A program made the translations under genes and the position numbers. The notes below the pieces were generated by a model that worked only from the letters and a program-made list of their open reading frames with translations, searched no databases and had not been told where the DNA came from. Source: Prochilodus magdalenae (Eukaryota; Chordata; Actinopteri; Characiformes; Prochilodontidae). Taken from it: a stretch of 64,000 bases of DNA. Location of the stretch: NCBI GenBank assembly GCA_024036415.1, contig JAMWET010000766.1, positions 231,553 through 295,552 on the forward strand, written 5' to 3'. How positions within the stretch are numbered: the first letter of the stretch is position 1; each line of letters starts with the position of its first letter. This document shows positions 38,040-49,200 of the stretch, piece after piece.

Positions 38040-38560
38040 GACATGAATGAAACTCTGTGTACAGGTTTGACATTGTGAGAACTGCGAATGATTCAAGTTA
38101 CACGCTCGGCCATGTATCTGACCAAAGGACGGCCCCTAGAAATGTGTTTTAGTGAGGCAACAGCCACGAATGCCACGAGTGAGCAGTGATGCCTCCATGA
38201 GTCCTCCTGTTGAGCACCATTGGCACACGGCTACACCACGCAGGGCTACATGCATGCAGACTGTTACTGTTACTGTTACGTCAGTGCCGCAAAGACTGCA
38301 ATGGTGTCAGGCCAGACTGTGATGGAGTGACTCAGAATGCCAGCGGGTCCTCTTCATTCACGAGTCCCGCTTTTGTCTTTGTGGAGACGACCAGCGGATC
38401 CGTGTGTGGAGGCACCGTGGTCAGCGCCAAGATGAGGCCTTCCAGAAGCCCTGGTGTCCCTCCACCTCCACCACTACCGCACCATCTGCAGGAACTGTGT
38501 GTATCTGTATGTGTATCTCAATAATTATTGCCCACATCAGCCTCAATTATTTATTCTTGG
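38040..38560 (+). mobile_element. Tc1-like transposase relic
   Basis: Around 38336-38425 the plus strand reads QRVLFIHESRFCLCGDDQR then IRVWRHRGQR, matching the DESRF-type catalytic segment of Tc1/mariner transposases. The first aspartate of DESRF is histidine here, and upstream frames are broken, so it is dead. A deleted copy of the same family is at 24560-24850. Confidence 0.75.
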
Positions 38561-38639
38561 TAACCTTCATCTTCCTCCTCAAAAACTGACACTTCCTTCT
38601 GGGCCCAACTATTCATTGACTTGTGTGCAGATGAACTAT

Positions 38640-39075
38640 ATGGCTAAAGGTATTTTTACAACTCTCATACTTGAGTTTAGATGTTTTGGCCACGCCCAGT
38701 TCTACCACGTGTATAAAATCTGGAACATCCAGCGTGCAAATTCCAAAGACAAACACTTGCGGTATAAGGAGTCATACTGAAGAGCTCAGTGAGTAGGCAC
38801 TGTTCTGCTAGACCTGTTCCAGGTCTATTATTGTAATATGAAGGAACTTAGAACCTACAACAGGCCACTTAAACTCACAGAGCAGGTCAGACGTGTGCTG
38901 AAACCTCACCTACCCTCTAGCATTCCTCAGCAGAGAGTACTAAACTGTCTTTGGAATTCAAGTCAGCACCCGAACTGTGCGCCTGGAGCGGTCAATAAAA
39001 GGGTTTCCAGGTCTGAGCATCTAGGCCCAAGCCTAATGTGACTATGTGCAAGCCTCGGTCGGAGTGATGTACCTT
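38640..39075 (+). mobile_element. Second Tc1-like relic, 5' part
   Basis: Contains ACATCCAGCGTGCAAATTCC, AAGACAAACACTTGCGGTAT and ...CTGAAGAGCTCAGTGA, followed by a degenerate helix-turn-helix region (LTEQVRRVLKPH). I recognise these words as the 5' half of a common fish Tc1-like element. The catalytic half is absent. Confidence 0.65.
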
Positions 39076-39707
39076 AAACAGTAAAATCACACAAGTACAG
39101 ATACAGCGTGTCATACGGTTTCACTTTCATGGATTTATTTATAGCCAGCATTTTTGTGCTGGTAAAATTAGCATTACTTTTATTATGGAGGTTTGCCATT
39201 GCTATGTTAAGCCCCACCCCTCCAGCAAATATGCTAATTTTATTGTTAAGTGCAGGGTTCAGTGAGTTAAATTTAAGACCAACATTACCAGAAACATTTA
39301 ATGAACCCAGAAAATTCTTAAATTTGGATATTTCACACGATCCGAATGTAGCCGCGAATCTCGTTAGCCTAAGCGCTAGTGATATTGTGGCATGCCAAGC
39401 TGGTGTTTCTCTGCCATGTCGTGAAACTCGGGCACCTTCACACCCAGGATCCCTAACTGCAAGGTCTTCCTGCATAGTTTGCAATGAGCCTTATATGGAT
39501 TACTGGGGACCGCTTACAACCAACAGCGAAAATTGCTGTTATCAAGCCGAGCCTCACTAAAAACACACCTCCCAATGTTTTCCAAAGTAATTGCCCTGGT
39601 GACTGAGGCAGTAGATTTCTACGGAGGTATTTTGGCGGGCAGGTAGTGGGCAAAGAGGGCCGTTTCCTGTCTGTAGTCATCATGGGATTTGTAGTTTAAT
39701 CACCTGT

Positions 39708-39948
39708 AGGGTTGCCACCTTTCTGAAAAGAAAACAGGACAAGGGAGGGTGTGGGGGCGTGGTCATGTGTGAGTGACAGGTGTTCGAATTTGCGTACCGT
39801 ATTTGCGACGCAGGCGGGAGATTGTGATCATTCATGTGGGTATGACAGCCATGTATATCGGACATTTATTGAAAAAAATGCGGAACAAATTGGTTCAATT
39901 TAACTGCCAAAGGACGATGCCTGTTTTTACGGGACGGGTGGCAACCCT
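39708..39948. mobile_element. MITE with AGGGTTGCCACC ends
   Basis: Inverted ends AGGGTTGCCACC and GGTGGCAACCCT about 241 bp apart. AATCACC occurs on both sides, close to the ends, and may be a 7-8 bp target duplication, which would fit a hAT-type element. Confidence 0.75.
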
Positions 39949-40220
39949 AATCACCACATACCAATACTGGCAGACCCCCCCCGGAAATACAGAGAACACA
40001 GAGCTAACTTCTGAGTAGACTATGCTTCTCGGGAATTAATGAAAGTGAAAATTTTAAGATCTTGGATGGAAATCTGGCTGTTTTTAAATCTTTTTAAGGC
40101 CTTAAATTAAAAATTATATAAAATATTAAAACCCCATGGGAGGACACCAAAGTCGGCCTGAAAATTTCACACATAAAACCATCTACGCTGAGCAGGACTC
40201 CAGGGTCAGTACAGTGTTAC

Positions 40221-40343
40221 CGTATGCGGAGGTCGTCGTCCTCGCCCCCCCAGCCCCAGTATGTGTTGGGAAAGCCGTTAACTTTGTGGAACTGCTCCTT
40301 CGTCATGGCGGTCACACCCCCGAAGTAGCCTTTATATCTCAGC
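40221..40343 (-). CDS. b4galt4: b4galt4 coding exon 4
   Basis: 123 bp, residues 256-297. Contains YFGGVTAM, VNGFPNTYWGWGGEDDD and LRIR. The WGWGGEDDD motif (285-293) forms the acceptor and UDP-galactose site of beta-1,4-galactosyltransferases. Acceptor CTCTTTCAG, donor ACG|GTAACA. Confidence 0.97.
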
Positions 40344-40564
40344 CTGAAAGAGTCAACATTAGCATTGCAGTCACACTTTCTAATATTCAATGAGGAATTT
40401 GCTCAAGAGCTTTCCGGAATGTTTGCGGAGCACTGCAAATGTTTGCCGTTTACACAAACTAACAGGATACAGATCTCACAAAGCTATGTATTTCCACCTA
40501 TGCATGTCCAGCAATGCCACACAAATTTCAGTGTCAGCGTGACGGGATGTTCTCGCATGCGTAC

Positions 40565-40752
40565 CTGTAGCCGGTGGAATTCCTGCCCACCACCAAGTGT
40601 TTGGGTTGTTCTTCACATGTGTACAGATTGCGATCGTTTTCAGGAACCAGATCGACATCATGGAAGATGAAGCAGTCCCAGCTGTAGTCTTTTAGAGCCT
40701 CCAAATAGCCAACATTCAACAGCTTAGCTCTGTTGAACATGGCTTCGCCAGC
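40565..40752 (-). CDS. b4galt4: b4galt4 coding exon 3
   Basis: 188 bp, residues 194-256. Contains FNRAKLLNVGYLEALKD, then FIFHDVDLVPEND with the metal-binding DVD at 225-227, then CEEQPKHLVVGRNSTGYR. The CEE.PKHLVVGRNSTGYR stretch distinguishes B4GALT4 from B4GALT3. Acceptor TGTCTTGCAG, donor CAG|GTACGC. Confidence 0.97.
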
Positions 40753-41004
40753 CTGCAAGACAAAATCCACAATTCAATATCCTATATAAACACAAGCCAA
40801 TTCATTCTAAAGGTAACCTTAGCGTTGTATCGTTTAATGAAGCATCCAGAACACATTACTGATAGAGCCAGAAAATGATAAAGCACGATTCTTTAAGGAA
40901 CGGACAATGGGTCTCATGAAAGAAAAAAAAAGGAGGCTGTAATTAATGTACAGAGTGGCACACTAAACACTCAAACACCTGATATTAGATTTAGCTGTTG
41001 GGGA

Positions 41005-41370
41005 TTCTGCATAATTCCCTGTTACTGAGGACTTCTGAGTGGTTTGACGTGGGAAAGGTTGATCATAGAGAAACCACCAGTGAACTTAGATGTGTCTTCT
41101 GAGTTTATATAATGTTAACTAGTGCTGAGAATAACACAATTAACAAAATTAAGTTTTCTTTGGGGCTGATTTCCCCTCACAGTACCCAACACGCCTACCA
41201 AGAATGGATTTTAAAAATGTTCATAACCATTTCACGTAATAGCTTTCTGTGAGGGAACTTTTAGGGGTGTACACCAAGTTCCCATCACCACCACTGTGAT
41301 CAGTTCTGACTAGTTTCACACCAACCCCCTCTGAATGACTCGTCCATTCAATTACGCAGGAATGTTGGAA
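41005..41370. mobile_element. MITE-like element, family B
   Basis: GAGTGGTTTGACGTGGG at the left and GTTCCCATCACCACCACTGTG...GTTTCACACCAACCCC at the right, with AAGTTTTCTTTGGGGCTGATTT inside, the layout of the copy at 49514-50015. Confidence 0.6.
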
Positions 41371-41508
41371 AACCAGTATAATTCCCCGTTAAATATGTTT
41401 ATGAATACGGCCCTTCTGACTGAAAAGAATATGAAGGAAGGGTGGTTTACTGTATAAGACTAGCAGGTAGAGCATCACCTCTGTTTATAGCTTTCATTTG
41501 TTTACCTA

Positions 41509-43065
41509 CAGCCGAAGTCATACGTTTACATATACTTTGCTTGAAGTCATTAAAGCTTTTTTATTTCCTTCACAGAGTCCGTGTCAACAAATTACAGTCA
41601 AATCATAGTCTACTGCTCGGGATATCAGCTTTCTTCATGAGGCAAGCAATTTGTGCAACAACAAATGTTTACTAACAGATCATTTTAATGACTCAACTAG
41701 CTTGGAAAATTCCTGAAAGCGATATTATGGTACTGAAGGATTCTGATAGGCCACTTCAAGGTGTTACTTGGAGGTGTACCTGTGGCAGTGTTTGCGCGAA
41801 GCTAAAGAAAAAGTCCTAGGCATCAGAAAAGGAAGTGTGGACCTCCAACGGTAATATGAGTTCTGTCGCCCTGAGGTAAAAATAAAAAATCCAGTTTTGT
41901 GAAGATGGAGGAGGAAACATGTACACAAAGTATCTATATCAACAGTAAAAGGTGTCCTATATACAGGGGTTGGACAATGAAACTGAAACACCTGTCATTT
42001 TAGTGTGGGAGGTCTCATGGCTAAATTGGACCAGCCTGGTGGCCAATCTTCATTAACTGCACATTGCACCAGTAAGAGCAGAGTGTGAAGGTTCAGTTAG
42101 CAGGTAAGAGCACAGTTCTGCTCAAAATACTGCAATGCACACAGCATTATGGGTGACATACCAGAGTTCAGAAGAGGACAGATTGTTGGTGCACGTCTTG
42201 CTGGCGCATCTGTGACCAAGACAGCAAGTCTTTGTGATGTATCAAGAGCCACGGTATCCAGGGTAATGGAACCTCCACCAGCATTACGTAGTGACCTGGC
42301 CACTATCCTGCAAGAAGAATGGCTGACCACTGTGCAGGACGCAGTATATGTCATTCCCAAGACCAACTGACGCTGTATTGGCCCCAAAAGGAGGCCCTAC
42401 ACCATACTAATAAATGACTGTGGTCTAAAACCAGGTGTTTCAGTTTCATTGTCCAACCCCTGTATATCGTCATGGCCTGGAAAGCTGTTCGGCGAGGAGG
42501 AAGCCACTGCCGGGTTTACAAAATGGAACCGGTTGGCCATACTGGCCATCATTATGTATGGAGGAAAAAGGCAGAGGCTAGCAAGCTAAAGAACACCATC
42601 CCAACCATGTAGCATGCTAGCGGCAGCATCATGTTATGGGGTGATTATGTGGAGATATTGAAGCAACATCTCAAGAAATTAGCCAGGAAGTTAAGGGTTG
42701 GATTTTCAAATGTACAATGACTGCAAGCATACTTTCAAAGTTTGGGAAAATGGCTGAAGGACAATAAAGTGCAGGTAATGGATTGACCATCACAAAGTCC
42801 TGACGTCAAACCCAACGTATGGGCCTACAAACCGGAATCCTGAGTTCCTTTTGTTCTGTTGGGAGGAACAGGCCCCTTGTGGAAGGCTGGCCAAAATGTT
42901 TGACCCACGGTAAACAATTCAAAGGTAACGCTCCCAAATACTAAGCACCTGTATGTACACCTCTGAGCCACTGGGAATGTGACGAAGCAGTAGGAGCTGA
43001 AATACATGGTCTATGGTATCATTCACATTCTTAAATAAACATACAGCAGTGATCCTAACTCCGCA
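41509..43065 (+). mobile_element. Decayed Sleeping Beauty-like Tc1 transposon
   Basis: The left end (41509-41565), CAG then CCGAAGTCATACGTTTACAT and ACTTTGCTTGAAGTCATTAA, is close to salmonid-type Tc1 ends. Past the inner insertion come GCATCATGTTATGGGGTG, CAAATGTACAATGACTGCAA, GACAATAAAGTGCAGGTAAT, and near the end TGAGCCACTGGGAATGTGA and GTGATCCTAACTCCG, all in the order of a Tc1 transposase gene and its flank. Frames are broken. The right end lies about 130 bp from b4galt4 exon 2. Part of the coding sequence was lost where the inner element inserted. Confidence 0.88.
41963..42464 (+). mobile_element. Non-autonomous Tc1-type element nested in the previous one
   Basis: Ends CAGGGGTTGGACAATGAAAC and GTTTCATTGTCCAACCCCTG are exact inverted repeats (about 30 bp including ACACCTG), flanked on both sides by TATA as expected for a TA-targeting element. 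Inside is only the N-terminal helix-turn-helix part of a transposase ([18 protein letters not shown] then [16 protein letters not shown]). The catalytic part is deleted. The perfect ends suggest it is younger than its host element. Confidence 0.93.
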
Positions 43066-43195
43066 TCCTGAACCTTATTTCCTCCCATGTTCTCAGGAAC
43101 GCATCCGACGTGACGTGAAGATTCCACGACGTTCTGAAAACCATCCGGAGAAAAAAACATATTCGGTGTGAACAAGCCTGTGGCCTGGAGCCCAC

Positions 43196-43428
43196 CTGGT
43201 GAATGACGTAGATGCCGTAGTGGAGCTGCTGTCTCTGCAGGAACGGATGCAGGTGGTGCAGGAGATAGAGGAGATGTTTTTCACGGTTCCTGTGAGGGAT
43301 AAGGATGGCCACACTCTGCCTGGCCGTGCAGTCTGCAGGTTCGTACTGACCCTCCGCCACCTCCCGATTCGCTCTGGTCACCTGGTCTAGGGTCAGAGAA
43401 GGCTCGAAGGACAGCTTTATCGCTCCAC
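43196..43428 (-). CDS. b4galt4: b4galt4 coding exon 2
   Basis: 233 bp, residues 116-193. Contains GAIKLSFEPSLTLDQV, YEPADCTARQSVAILIPHRN and FLQRQQLHYGIYVIHQ. PHRNREKH (160-167) is the start of the catalytic domain and part of the UDP-binding site. Acceptor CTTTTTCAAG, donor CAG|GTGGGC. Confidence 0.97.
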
Positions 43429-45418
43429 CTTGAAAAAGAACAGTGCTAGTTTAACAGGGACAACATGAGCATAAAGCCATTCCCACTGTCAAATCAAGAT
43501 TCCATTTGCAAACCCCAGCTTTGACGACAGCTGGACCACACGGAACGATACTCGGTCTAACTGCATTAAAGCTCCCACAGCCTTCGTATTACCAGCCTAT
43601 GCATTCCATTGGTGTGGGCTTCAGTTCCAAAGCCATCCTAACTACTACACATGGACATGCTCATTTTCAAATTTCCCAAAGTCTTAATTTAATGATACGG
43701 GCCCTCTAACATACTTTAGAGTCCCCTCACCCCACCCCCCCGTTAGGTCCGGTTAGAACTGATGCAACAGAACCAACAGACACATTTAGATCCAAAGTGT
43801 GAGTCAAACACATGAACAATAGAGCCGACATCAGACGCCTGTTTGACTGAAATCACCCTGTTTGTCTTGTAGTTGAGTGAGGGATCTGAGCACACAGTCA
43901 ATTCAAACAGGGTTTCTGTTTCAGGCCGGGGCCCGTGTGGGTCCCTGAGCCGCAGCTTTGAAGCGGAACCCAAAGCGGCGAGCAGCTGCAGAGAGCTGCG
44001 TAACGGGTAAACAATTACATTCACTCAGCAGGAGCTGTGAGGTTCAGCACTAAAGCAAAGGTACACGAGCTACACAAAGTTACACAAAGTCTGTCTGCTA
44101 ACTTCTTACAGCCTCGTTAACCCATTCATGCCCATAGCCGAGCTGGTAGTGTGCTCTGTGAACACAGATCTGTAGGAAAATGTGATCGGTGTGGCTAGAA
44201 AGTGAGTCTTCAGCTCTACATCATCATCACCATCTTCTCTAGCTACTGTTCTTTTAACTAGACTACTCTTATGGTGAATATGTACTACTGCTCATGTGTG
44301 GAAACACCAATATATCTATAAACTAATACAAACTATTTAGATTGATCATGTTCTACTAAATGTTGTACTAAAGCTACAAATGTTAAATATGTGCTGGTAA
44401 AATGAACCTCCAGAGTGTAGCCCTACTAAAATCTAAAATGAACCTACAGAATGTAGTTCTACTAAACTGAACATCTGGAGTTCTAAAAAAAAAAAAAAAA
44501 AACTATTAACACCTGGGATGATTTTTATTATTACATATACCATTAATAATTAATCATGACATTCTAAAAAAAAACGCACGCAGAATAAACTTTATAAAAT
44601 GAACTATATAGAATAAAATTAACATTCAGAAGAAAGTTCGAATAAAATTAAAGGTCCGGTATGGAGCTCTAATAAAATTATCCTCAGGGGTTCTAATAAA
44701 AGTAACATGGAGAATGTTGGAAATGTGGTGATCCAGTCTTGAGAAAGACTGCATTGCCTTATAGTATTTTGGATTTCATTACAACAAATCAAGCAAAAAG
44801 ATATTTAAAAAAAAAAAAAAAAAAACCACACAATCTACCAATCAAACAAAAAGCTAATTAGAAACATTAAACTTTATAATATAATACTACTACTAAAAAA
44901 CGATAATTCAATTATGCCTTAAAGTCAAATACTTCACCTCAAATACCTTCAGCTTTTATAGTGGTAATAGTATATTTGATTAAATACTGGTGAAAAATAA
45001 ATTAATTTTGCAGCCATATAATTCATTTACAAATAATGTAATAATGTAATAATTAATAAACATTTATGTAAATAAAGTTGAAATTTGTGCAAAATTGCAC
45101 CAAAAATTGTTTTAAAAGCTTATTTTTAAATGACGATGATCACCTAACAGTACATCTCTATCCACCTCTATGCACGTGATGGATCAGTGTTTTTCAACCC
45201 TGGTCCTGGAGGCACCCTGCCCTGCACGTAGTAGTAGATCCCCTGTTTTAACAGCCCTGCACACCTGAAAGGGCTCGTTAATGAGCTGATGAGATGAATC
45301 GGGTGTGTTGGGAGCAGGGACAGCTCAACAGTGTGCAGGGCAGGGTGCCTCCAGGACCAGGGTTGAGAAACATGGAGAACTCATGACACGGGTTAAAAGC
45401 ATCTTCGGTAAAACTCAC
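43429..45418 (-). other. b4galt4: b4galt4 intron 1 (between coding exons 1 and 2)
   Basis: AT-rich in 44260-45180 with short poly-A runs (44486, 44808). The only defined element is the MITE at 45186-45374. No further exon needed: the flanking phases join. Confidence 0.85.
45186..45374. mobile_element. MITE with long inverted ends
   Basis: The ends TTCAACCCTGGTCCTGGAGG (left) and CCTCCAGGACCAGGGTTGAG (right) are inverted repeats extending over about 39 bp to CACCCTGCCCTGCAC. About 189 bp in total, no coding capacity. It sits 45 bp inside the intron from the exon 1 donor. Confidence 0.93.
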
Positions 45419-45764
45419 GGAGCAGCGGAGATTCCTCTGGGCAGGTATCTTTGGGGTTCTGATCTTTTTCAGTTCCACGTTCTTCTTCTTCCTCATCCTC
45501 CTCCTCCTCCTCTTCCTCAGTTGGGCCATCCAGCTGGGTAAACGTAGCCTCTCTGGAACTCCCCAGACCTTCCTCCACCTTCAGACCCATGTCTTTCTTC
45601 CCTTCACTTGACACCTGAGATACGGTGAACACCACCTGTTCTATTGTCCTCACCGGCCCGTTGGTGAGCGTGGCTATCCACGCTAGCACGCACAGACACA
45701 GCGCCAGCAGGACAAGGCATTTGGCCCTTCTCGTGAACCAGGACACGGCGGGACATGGACCCAT
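45419..45764 (-). CDS. b4galt4: Beta-1,4-galactosyltransferase 4, first coding exon
   Basis: B4GALT4 transfers galactose from UDP-Gal to N-acetylglucosamine ends of glycolipids and sulfated glycans in the Golgi. This exon encodes residues 1-115: a short cytosolic part (MGPCPAVSWFTRRAK), a signal-anchor helix at about 15-33 (CLVLLALCLCVLAWIATL) and the lumenal stem. The stem has a run of 12 Glu and one Asp at 83-95, coded by an imperfect GAG/GAA repeat and not known to me in other family members. The start is the first ATG in frame and has a strong context (GCCATGG). With the exons at 43196, 40565, 40221, 37740 and 34143 it gives 392 residues in continuous frame; human B4GALT4 is about 344. 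The donor is CTCC|GTGAGT. B4GALT3 is the nearest alternative, but exon 3 and synteny favour B4GALT4. Confidence 0.95.
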
Positions 45765-45779
45765 GGCTGGGCTCAGCGG

Positions 45780-46840
45780 GTGGGAGTGCAAAGAAGGCAA
45801 AAAAACGACAAGGACAGGCTCCTAGGAATGGACATCTGCCTCAAGCTCCTCCCAAAGTCCGGGAAAGGTGAGCTAAACGAGTCTGGAGCTGGGTCCCCTA
45901 CATGCAGTCATGCTCACAGCTGACGAGGTTCAGCCTCTAGTCAGAGCGACAGCTCTGGAGCTCCTCATTTCCATTTCCATGGTTTGGGAAAAGTTCAGAG
46001 CTCACACATCCTCCTGTTCAGGGATCATCCTAAATCCCAGAAGCCGAAGGCACGATTTCAGGTCCAGGGTTCCCAAACCAACCTGAGTGAACAGAAAGCA
46101 AATGACAATATGACAGGTAAGGTATTCTGCATTCCACAGGTGAATCAGAGCCTAAGTCCCACCCCCCGTCAAGCCTCCTCTGCAAACAACAGTGCTCTCA
46201 GGTCCCACCCCGCCCCCCGTCAGACCTTCTCTGCAAACAACAGTGCCTTCTTTTGCTTTCTCTGCCCGCCTTCCAGCACTCCCTCTTTTCCCCTGTTTTT
46301 TCTTCTTCTTTTTTTCCTCTGCTGAACACTTGTCTGACCCTTCCTTCCAGGTAATCTCAGTAAATCGAGCATGCAGTTGCTTAAACCCCCTCTTTTGTTC
46401 GGCCTCCAGGCCTGTTTTCATTGCAACGCATGAACACTCTCCTATTTCGTGCTGACATATTTCAATGGCTGTGTATTTCCAGAATCCACGTCCTACACAG
46501 GAACCTGAAAGGAGACCTTGCTCTGCCCTTTACGTTAATAAATAACCCCTGACTGGGTGTTTTATGGTTTGACTATGCAGCTTCTTATACAGTTGTTGTT
46601 TTAATTTTATTTTCTCAGAATACACAAGAATGTGATTTATTTAGGGCTGGGCTGTCAAAAGCAGAGCTTATACATTTATCATGAATTCTTATCTCCAATA
46701 AGGAGACACTGCAGAGCCTGGTGGCGGCTTATTCCTGTATTTACTAGAAGGTCCTGTGTGCCCTGTTTCTTGTTGCTGAGTGCCCGGAAGGGGGAAGTTC
46801 AAGATATAAAAACTTGTACTAGACCTGCACTCCATTAGAG
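45780..46840. other. b4galt4 5' intron, nothing recognised
   Basis: Sequence upstream of the first coding exon. A pyrimidine tract and AG just before the ATG make an acceptor plausible, so the start codon exon is probably not the first exon. A tandem pair of CCCGTCA.ACCT.CTCTGCAAACAACAGTG occurs at about 46166-46240. Confidence 0.45.
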
Positions 46841-46844
46841 CTGG

Positions 46845-48055
46845 TTTAAGATGGTACAGAGCTGGTTTAAGATGGTATAGAGCTGGTTTAAGATGGTACA
46901 GAGCTGGTTTAAGATGGTACAGAGCTGGTTTAAGATGGTATAGAGCTGGTTTAAGATGGTACAGAGCTGGTTTAAGATGGTACAGAGCTGGTTTAAGATG
47001 GTACAGAGCTGGTTTAAGATGGTACAGAGCTGGTTTAAGGTTCTATAATCCTGGTTTAAGATGATATAGAGCTGGTTTAAGGTTCTATAGTGCTGGTTTA
47101 AGATGGTATAGAGCTGGTTTAAGATGGTACAGAGCTGGTTTAAGATGGTACAGAGCTGGTTTAAGATGGTATAGAGCTGGTTTAAGGTTCTATAATGCTG
47201 GTTTAAGATGGTATAGAGCTGGTTTAAGATGGTACAGAGCTGGTTTAAGATGGTACAGAGCTGGTTTAAGGTTCTATAATCCTGGTTTAAGATGATATAG
47301 AGCTGGTTTAAGGTTCTATAGTGCTGGTTTAAGATGGTATAGAGCTGGTTTAAGATGGTACAGAGCTGGTTTAAGATGGTACAGAGCTGGTTTAAGATGG
47401 TATAGAGCTGGTTTAAGGTTCTATACTGCTGGTTTAAGATGGTACAGAGCTGGTTTAAGATGGTACAGAGCTGGTTTAAGATGGTATAGAGCTGGTTTAA
47501 GATGGTATAGAGCTGGTTTAAGGTTCTATACTGCTGGTTTAAGATGGTATAGAGCTGGTTTAAGGTTCTATACTGCTGGTTTAAGATGGTATAGAGCTGG
47601 TTTAAGATTGTATAGAGCTGGTTTAAGATGGTACAGAGCTGGTTTAAGATGGTACAGAGCTGGTTTAAGGTTCTATAATGCTGGTTTAAGATGGTATAGT
47701 GCTGGTTTAAGATGATATAGAGCTGGTTTAAGATGGTATAGAGCCGGTTTAAGATGGTACAGAGCTGGTTTAAGGTTCTATAATGCTGGTTTAAGATGGT
47801 ATAGAGCTGGTTTAAGATGGTACAGAGCTGGTTTAAGGTTCTATAATGCTGGTTTAAGATGGTATAGAGCTGGTTTAAGATGGTACAGAGCTGGTTTAAG
47901 ATGGTATAGAGCTGGTTTAAGGTTCTATAATGCTGGTTTAAGATGGTATAGAGCTGGTTTAAGATGGTACAGAGCTGGTTTAAGATGGTATAGAGCTGGT
48001 TTAAGGTGGCATGGTGCTGGTTAGAGTTGTTATAGAGCTGATTTAAAATGGTATA
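46845..48055. repeat. 1.2 kb minisatellite, 21 bp unit
   Basis: About 57 copies of GAGCTGGTTTAAGATGGTACA, with variants TATA for TACA and a second type AGGTTCTATAATGCTGGTTTA. A block with the rare variant ATAATCCTGG...GATGATATAG occurs at about 47039 and again at about 47270, exactly 231 bp (11 units) apart, so multi-unit duplication has occurred. Because 21 is a multiple of three, the minus strand is open for 411 codons of repeated ILNQLCT; I take this as a by-product. Confidence 0.96.
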
Positions 48056-48059
48056 GTGA

Positions 48060-49120
48060 TCAGACCTCAAGCAGTGTTAAATGCATTAGACATTTATCAA
48101 TGTGCATGTTTACTTTTGAGGAAGGGATGGGTATTGTTGGATAAGGGGGGTAAGGGGTGTCCCTGCGTCCCTACCAATGTTGCAACCAAACCTACGCCCT
48201 TGCTTGGTATAGTGCTGGACTGGGGTTGGTTTAGCTGGTCACCCAGCATGGTCTATGATGTTTTGTCCCTGTAGAGGCGTTATCACTTATTTCTCCAGCT
48301 GTTTCAGTAAAACAACAGAAACTCCTAATAAGACAAAGCTATGGACGTTATGTACATATTTATGCAGAAAAATGTAAATGGGATACGGTTGGATGTTCCT
48401 CCAAAGCTAATACACAAAACAACACATAATTTAGTCAAACACTTTTTCAATTTTCCATAATTATCATACCAAAATTTAAGGTCTGGGCTCGAGATGGTTG
48501 GGAACAAACCATGTGAATTTCACCAAATGAATGAGTACAAACGGGGTGCAGAGTGGATCTAGGCTATTGCCAGATTTTCAACCGTGCTTATAACCATGTT
48601 TATAACCCTCTGTATAGCCCTGTTTTATTCTGACCTTATTCAGCCAAGGTTAAAATAACATGTGAGGCTCAACATGTGACATCTGGTGCAGAAAAAACAT
48701 TCTTATCACGAATTCTGTACTCTTGGAAATGTGTTCCCTCATATATAGGAGAAGAAATATTCATATCTTATGAGCATTTCTGGTCCTGAAATCTCTCAGA
48801 CTCCACTAAACAAATAAGGACCTTATGTTTTTTAAGGCTGGACACTAAAGCACACGTGTTAGTCAGCCTCACTACGGCCACTACACATAAGCAGAATAGG
48901 GTTAAAAACATGACCAGTGATTATATAATAATGATAATACCTAGATACCTGTTCGATAGAGAGATTCAGTCTGAGAGCAAAGCAGCATGCTAGCGGAACT
49001 AACGGTGTTTAACATTAAATGACAGTAATGCTAGCTCCCATCATCAAAGACATAACAACGCTGAATATCCCGTGTGGTATGGGACTTTAGGTGACCGTAC
49101 GAACAAACAAAACCAGCTTC
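48060..49120. other. b4galt4 5' intron, nothing recognised
   Basis: No exon or array seen between the 21 bp array and the inferred first exon. Confidence 0.4.
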
Positions 49121-49125
49121 CTTAC

Positions 49126-49200
49126 CAGAATTCAATCCCAAACTCCGAGATTTTCCTTATTTTCCACTGTGACTCCCGTTACTGCCTCATCCTGCAAATG
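49126..49200 (-). other. b4galt4: Inferred noncoding first exon of b4galt4
   Basis: On the minus strand ATTCTG|GTAAGGAAG at 49126/49125 is a near-consensus donor just downstream of a CCAAT-rich region and 3.4 kb upstream of the coding start. The 5' limit is a guess. Inference only. Confidence 0.4.

Larger units (their letters stand above)
37845..40220 (-). other. b4galt4: b4galt4 intron 4
   Basis: Holds two Tc1-type relics (38040-38560, 38640-39075) and a MITE (39708-39948). An open frame at 39108-39560 has no recognised domain and both strands are open there, so it is not called a gene. Confidence 0.8.
40753..43195 (-). other. b4galt4: b4galt4 intron 2 with nested transposons
   Basis: Holds a family B MITE (41005-41370) and a Sleeping Beauty-type relic (41509-43065) with a second Tc1-type element inside it. 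Confidence 0.85.

Noticed and set aside
39108..39560. 150-codon open frame in b4galt4 intron 4
   Set aside because: Both strands are open over much of it, no domain is recognised and it lies between transposon relics.
45625..45825. Upstream non-ATG start giving a longer b4galt4 N-terminus
   Set aside because: The extra minus-strand residues before 45764 would need a TTG start; the first in-frame ATG has a strong context and puts the signal anchor at the normal position.
46835..48070. 411-codon open frame on the minus strand
   Set aside because: It is the translation of a 21 bp tandem repeat (period divisible by three), with no promoter, no domain and no unique sequence.
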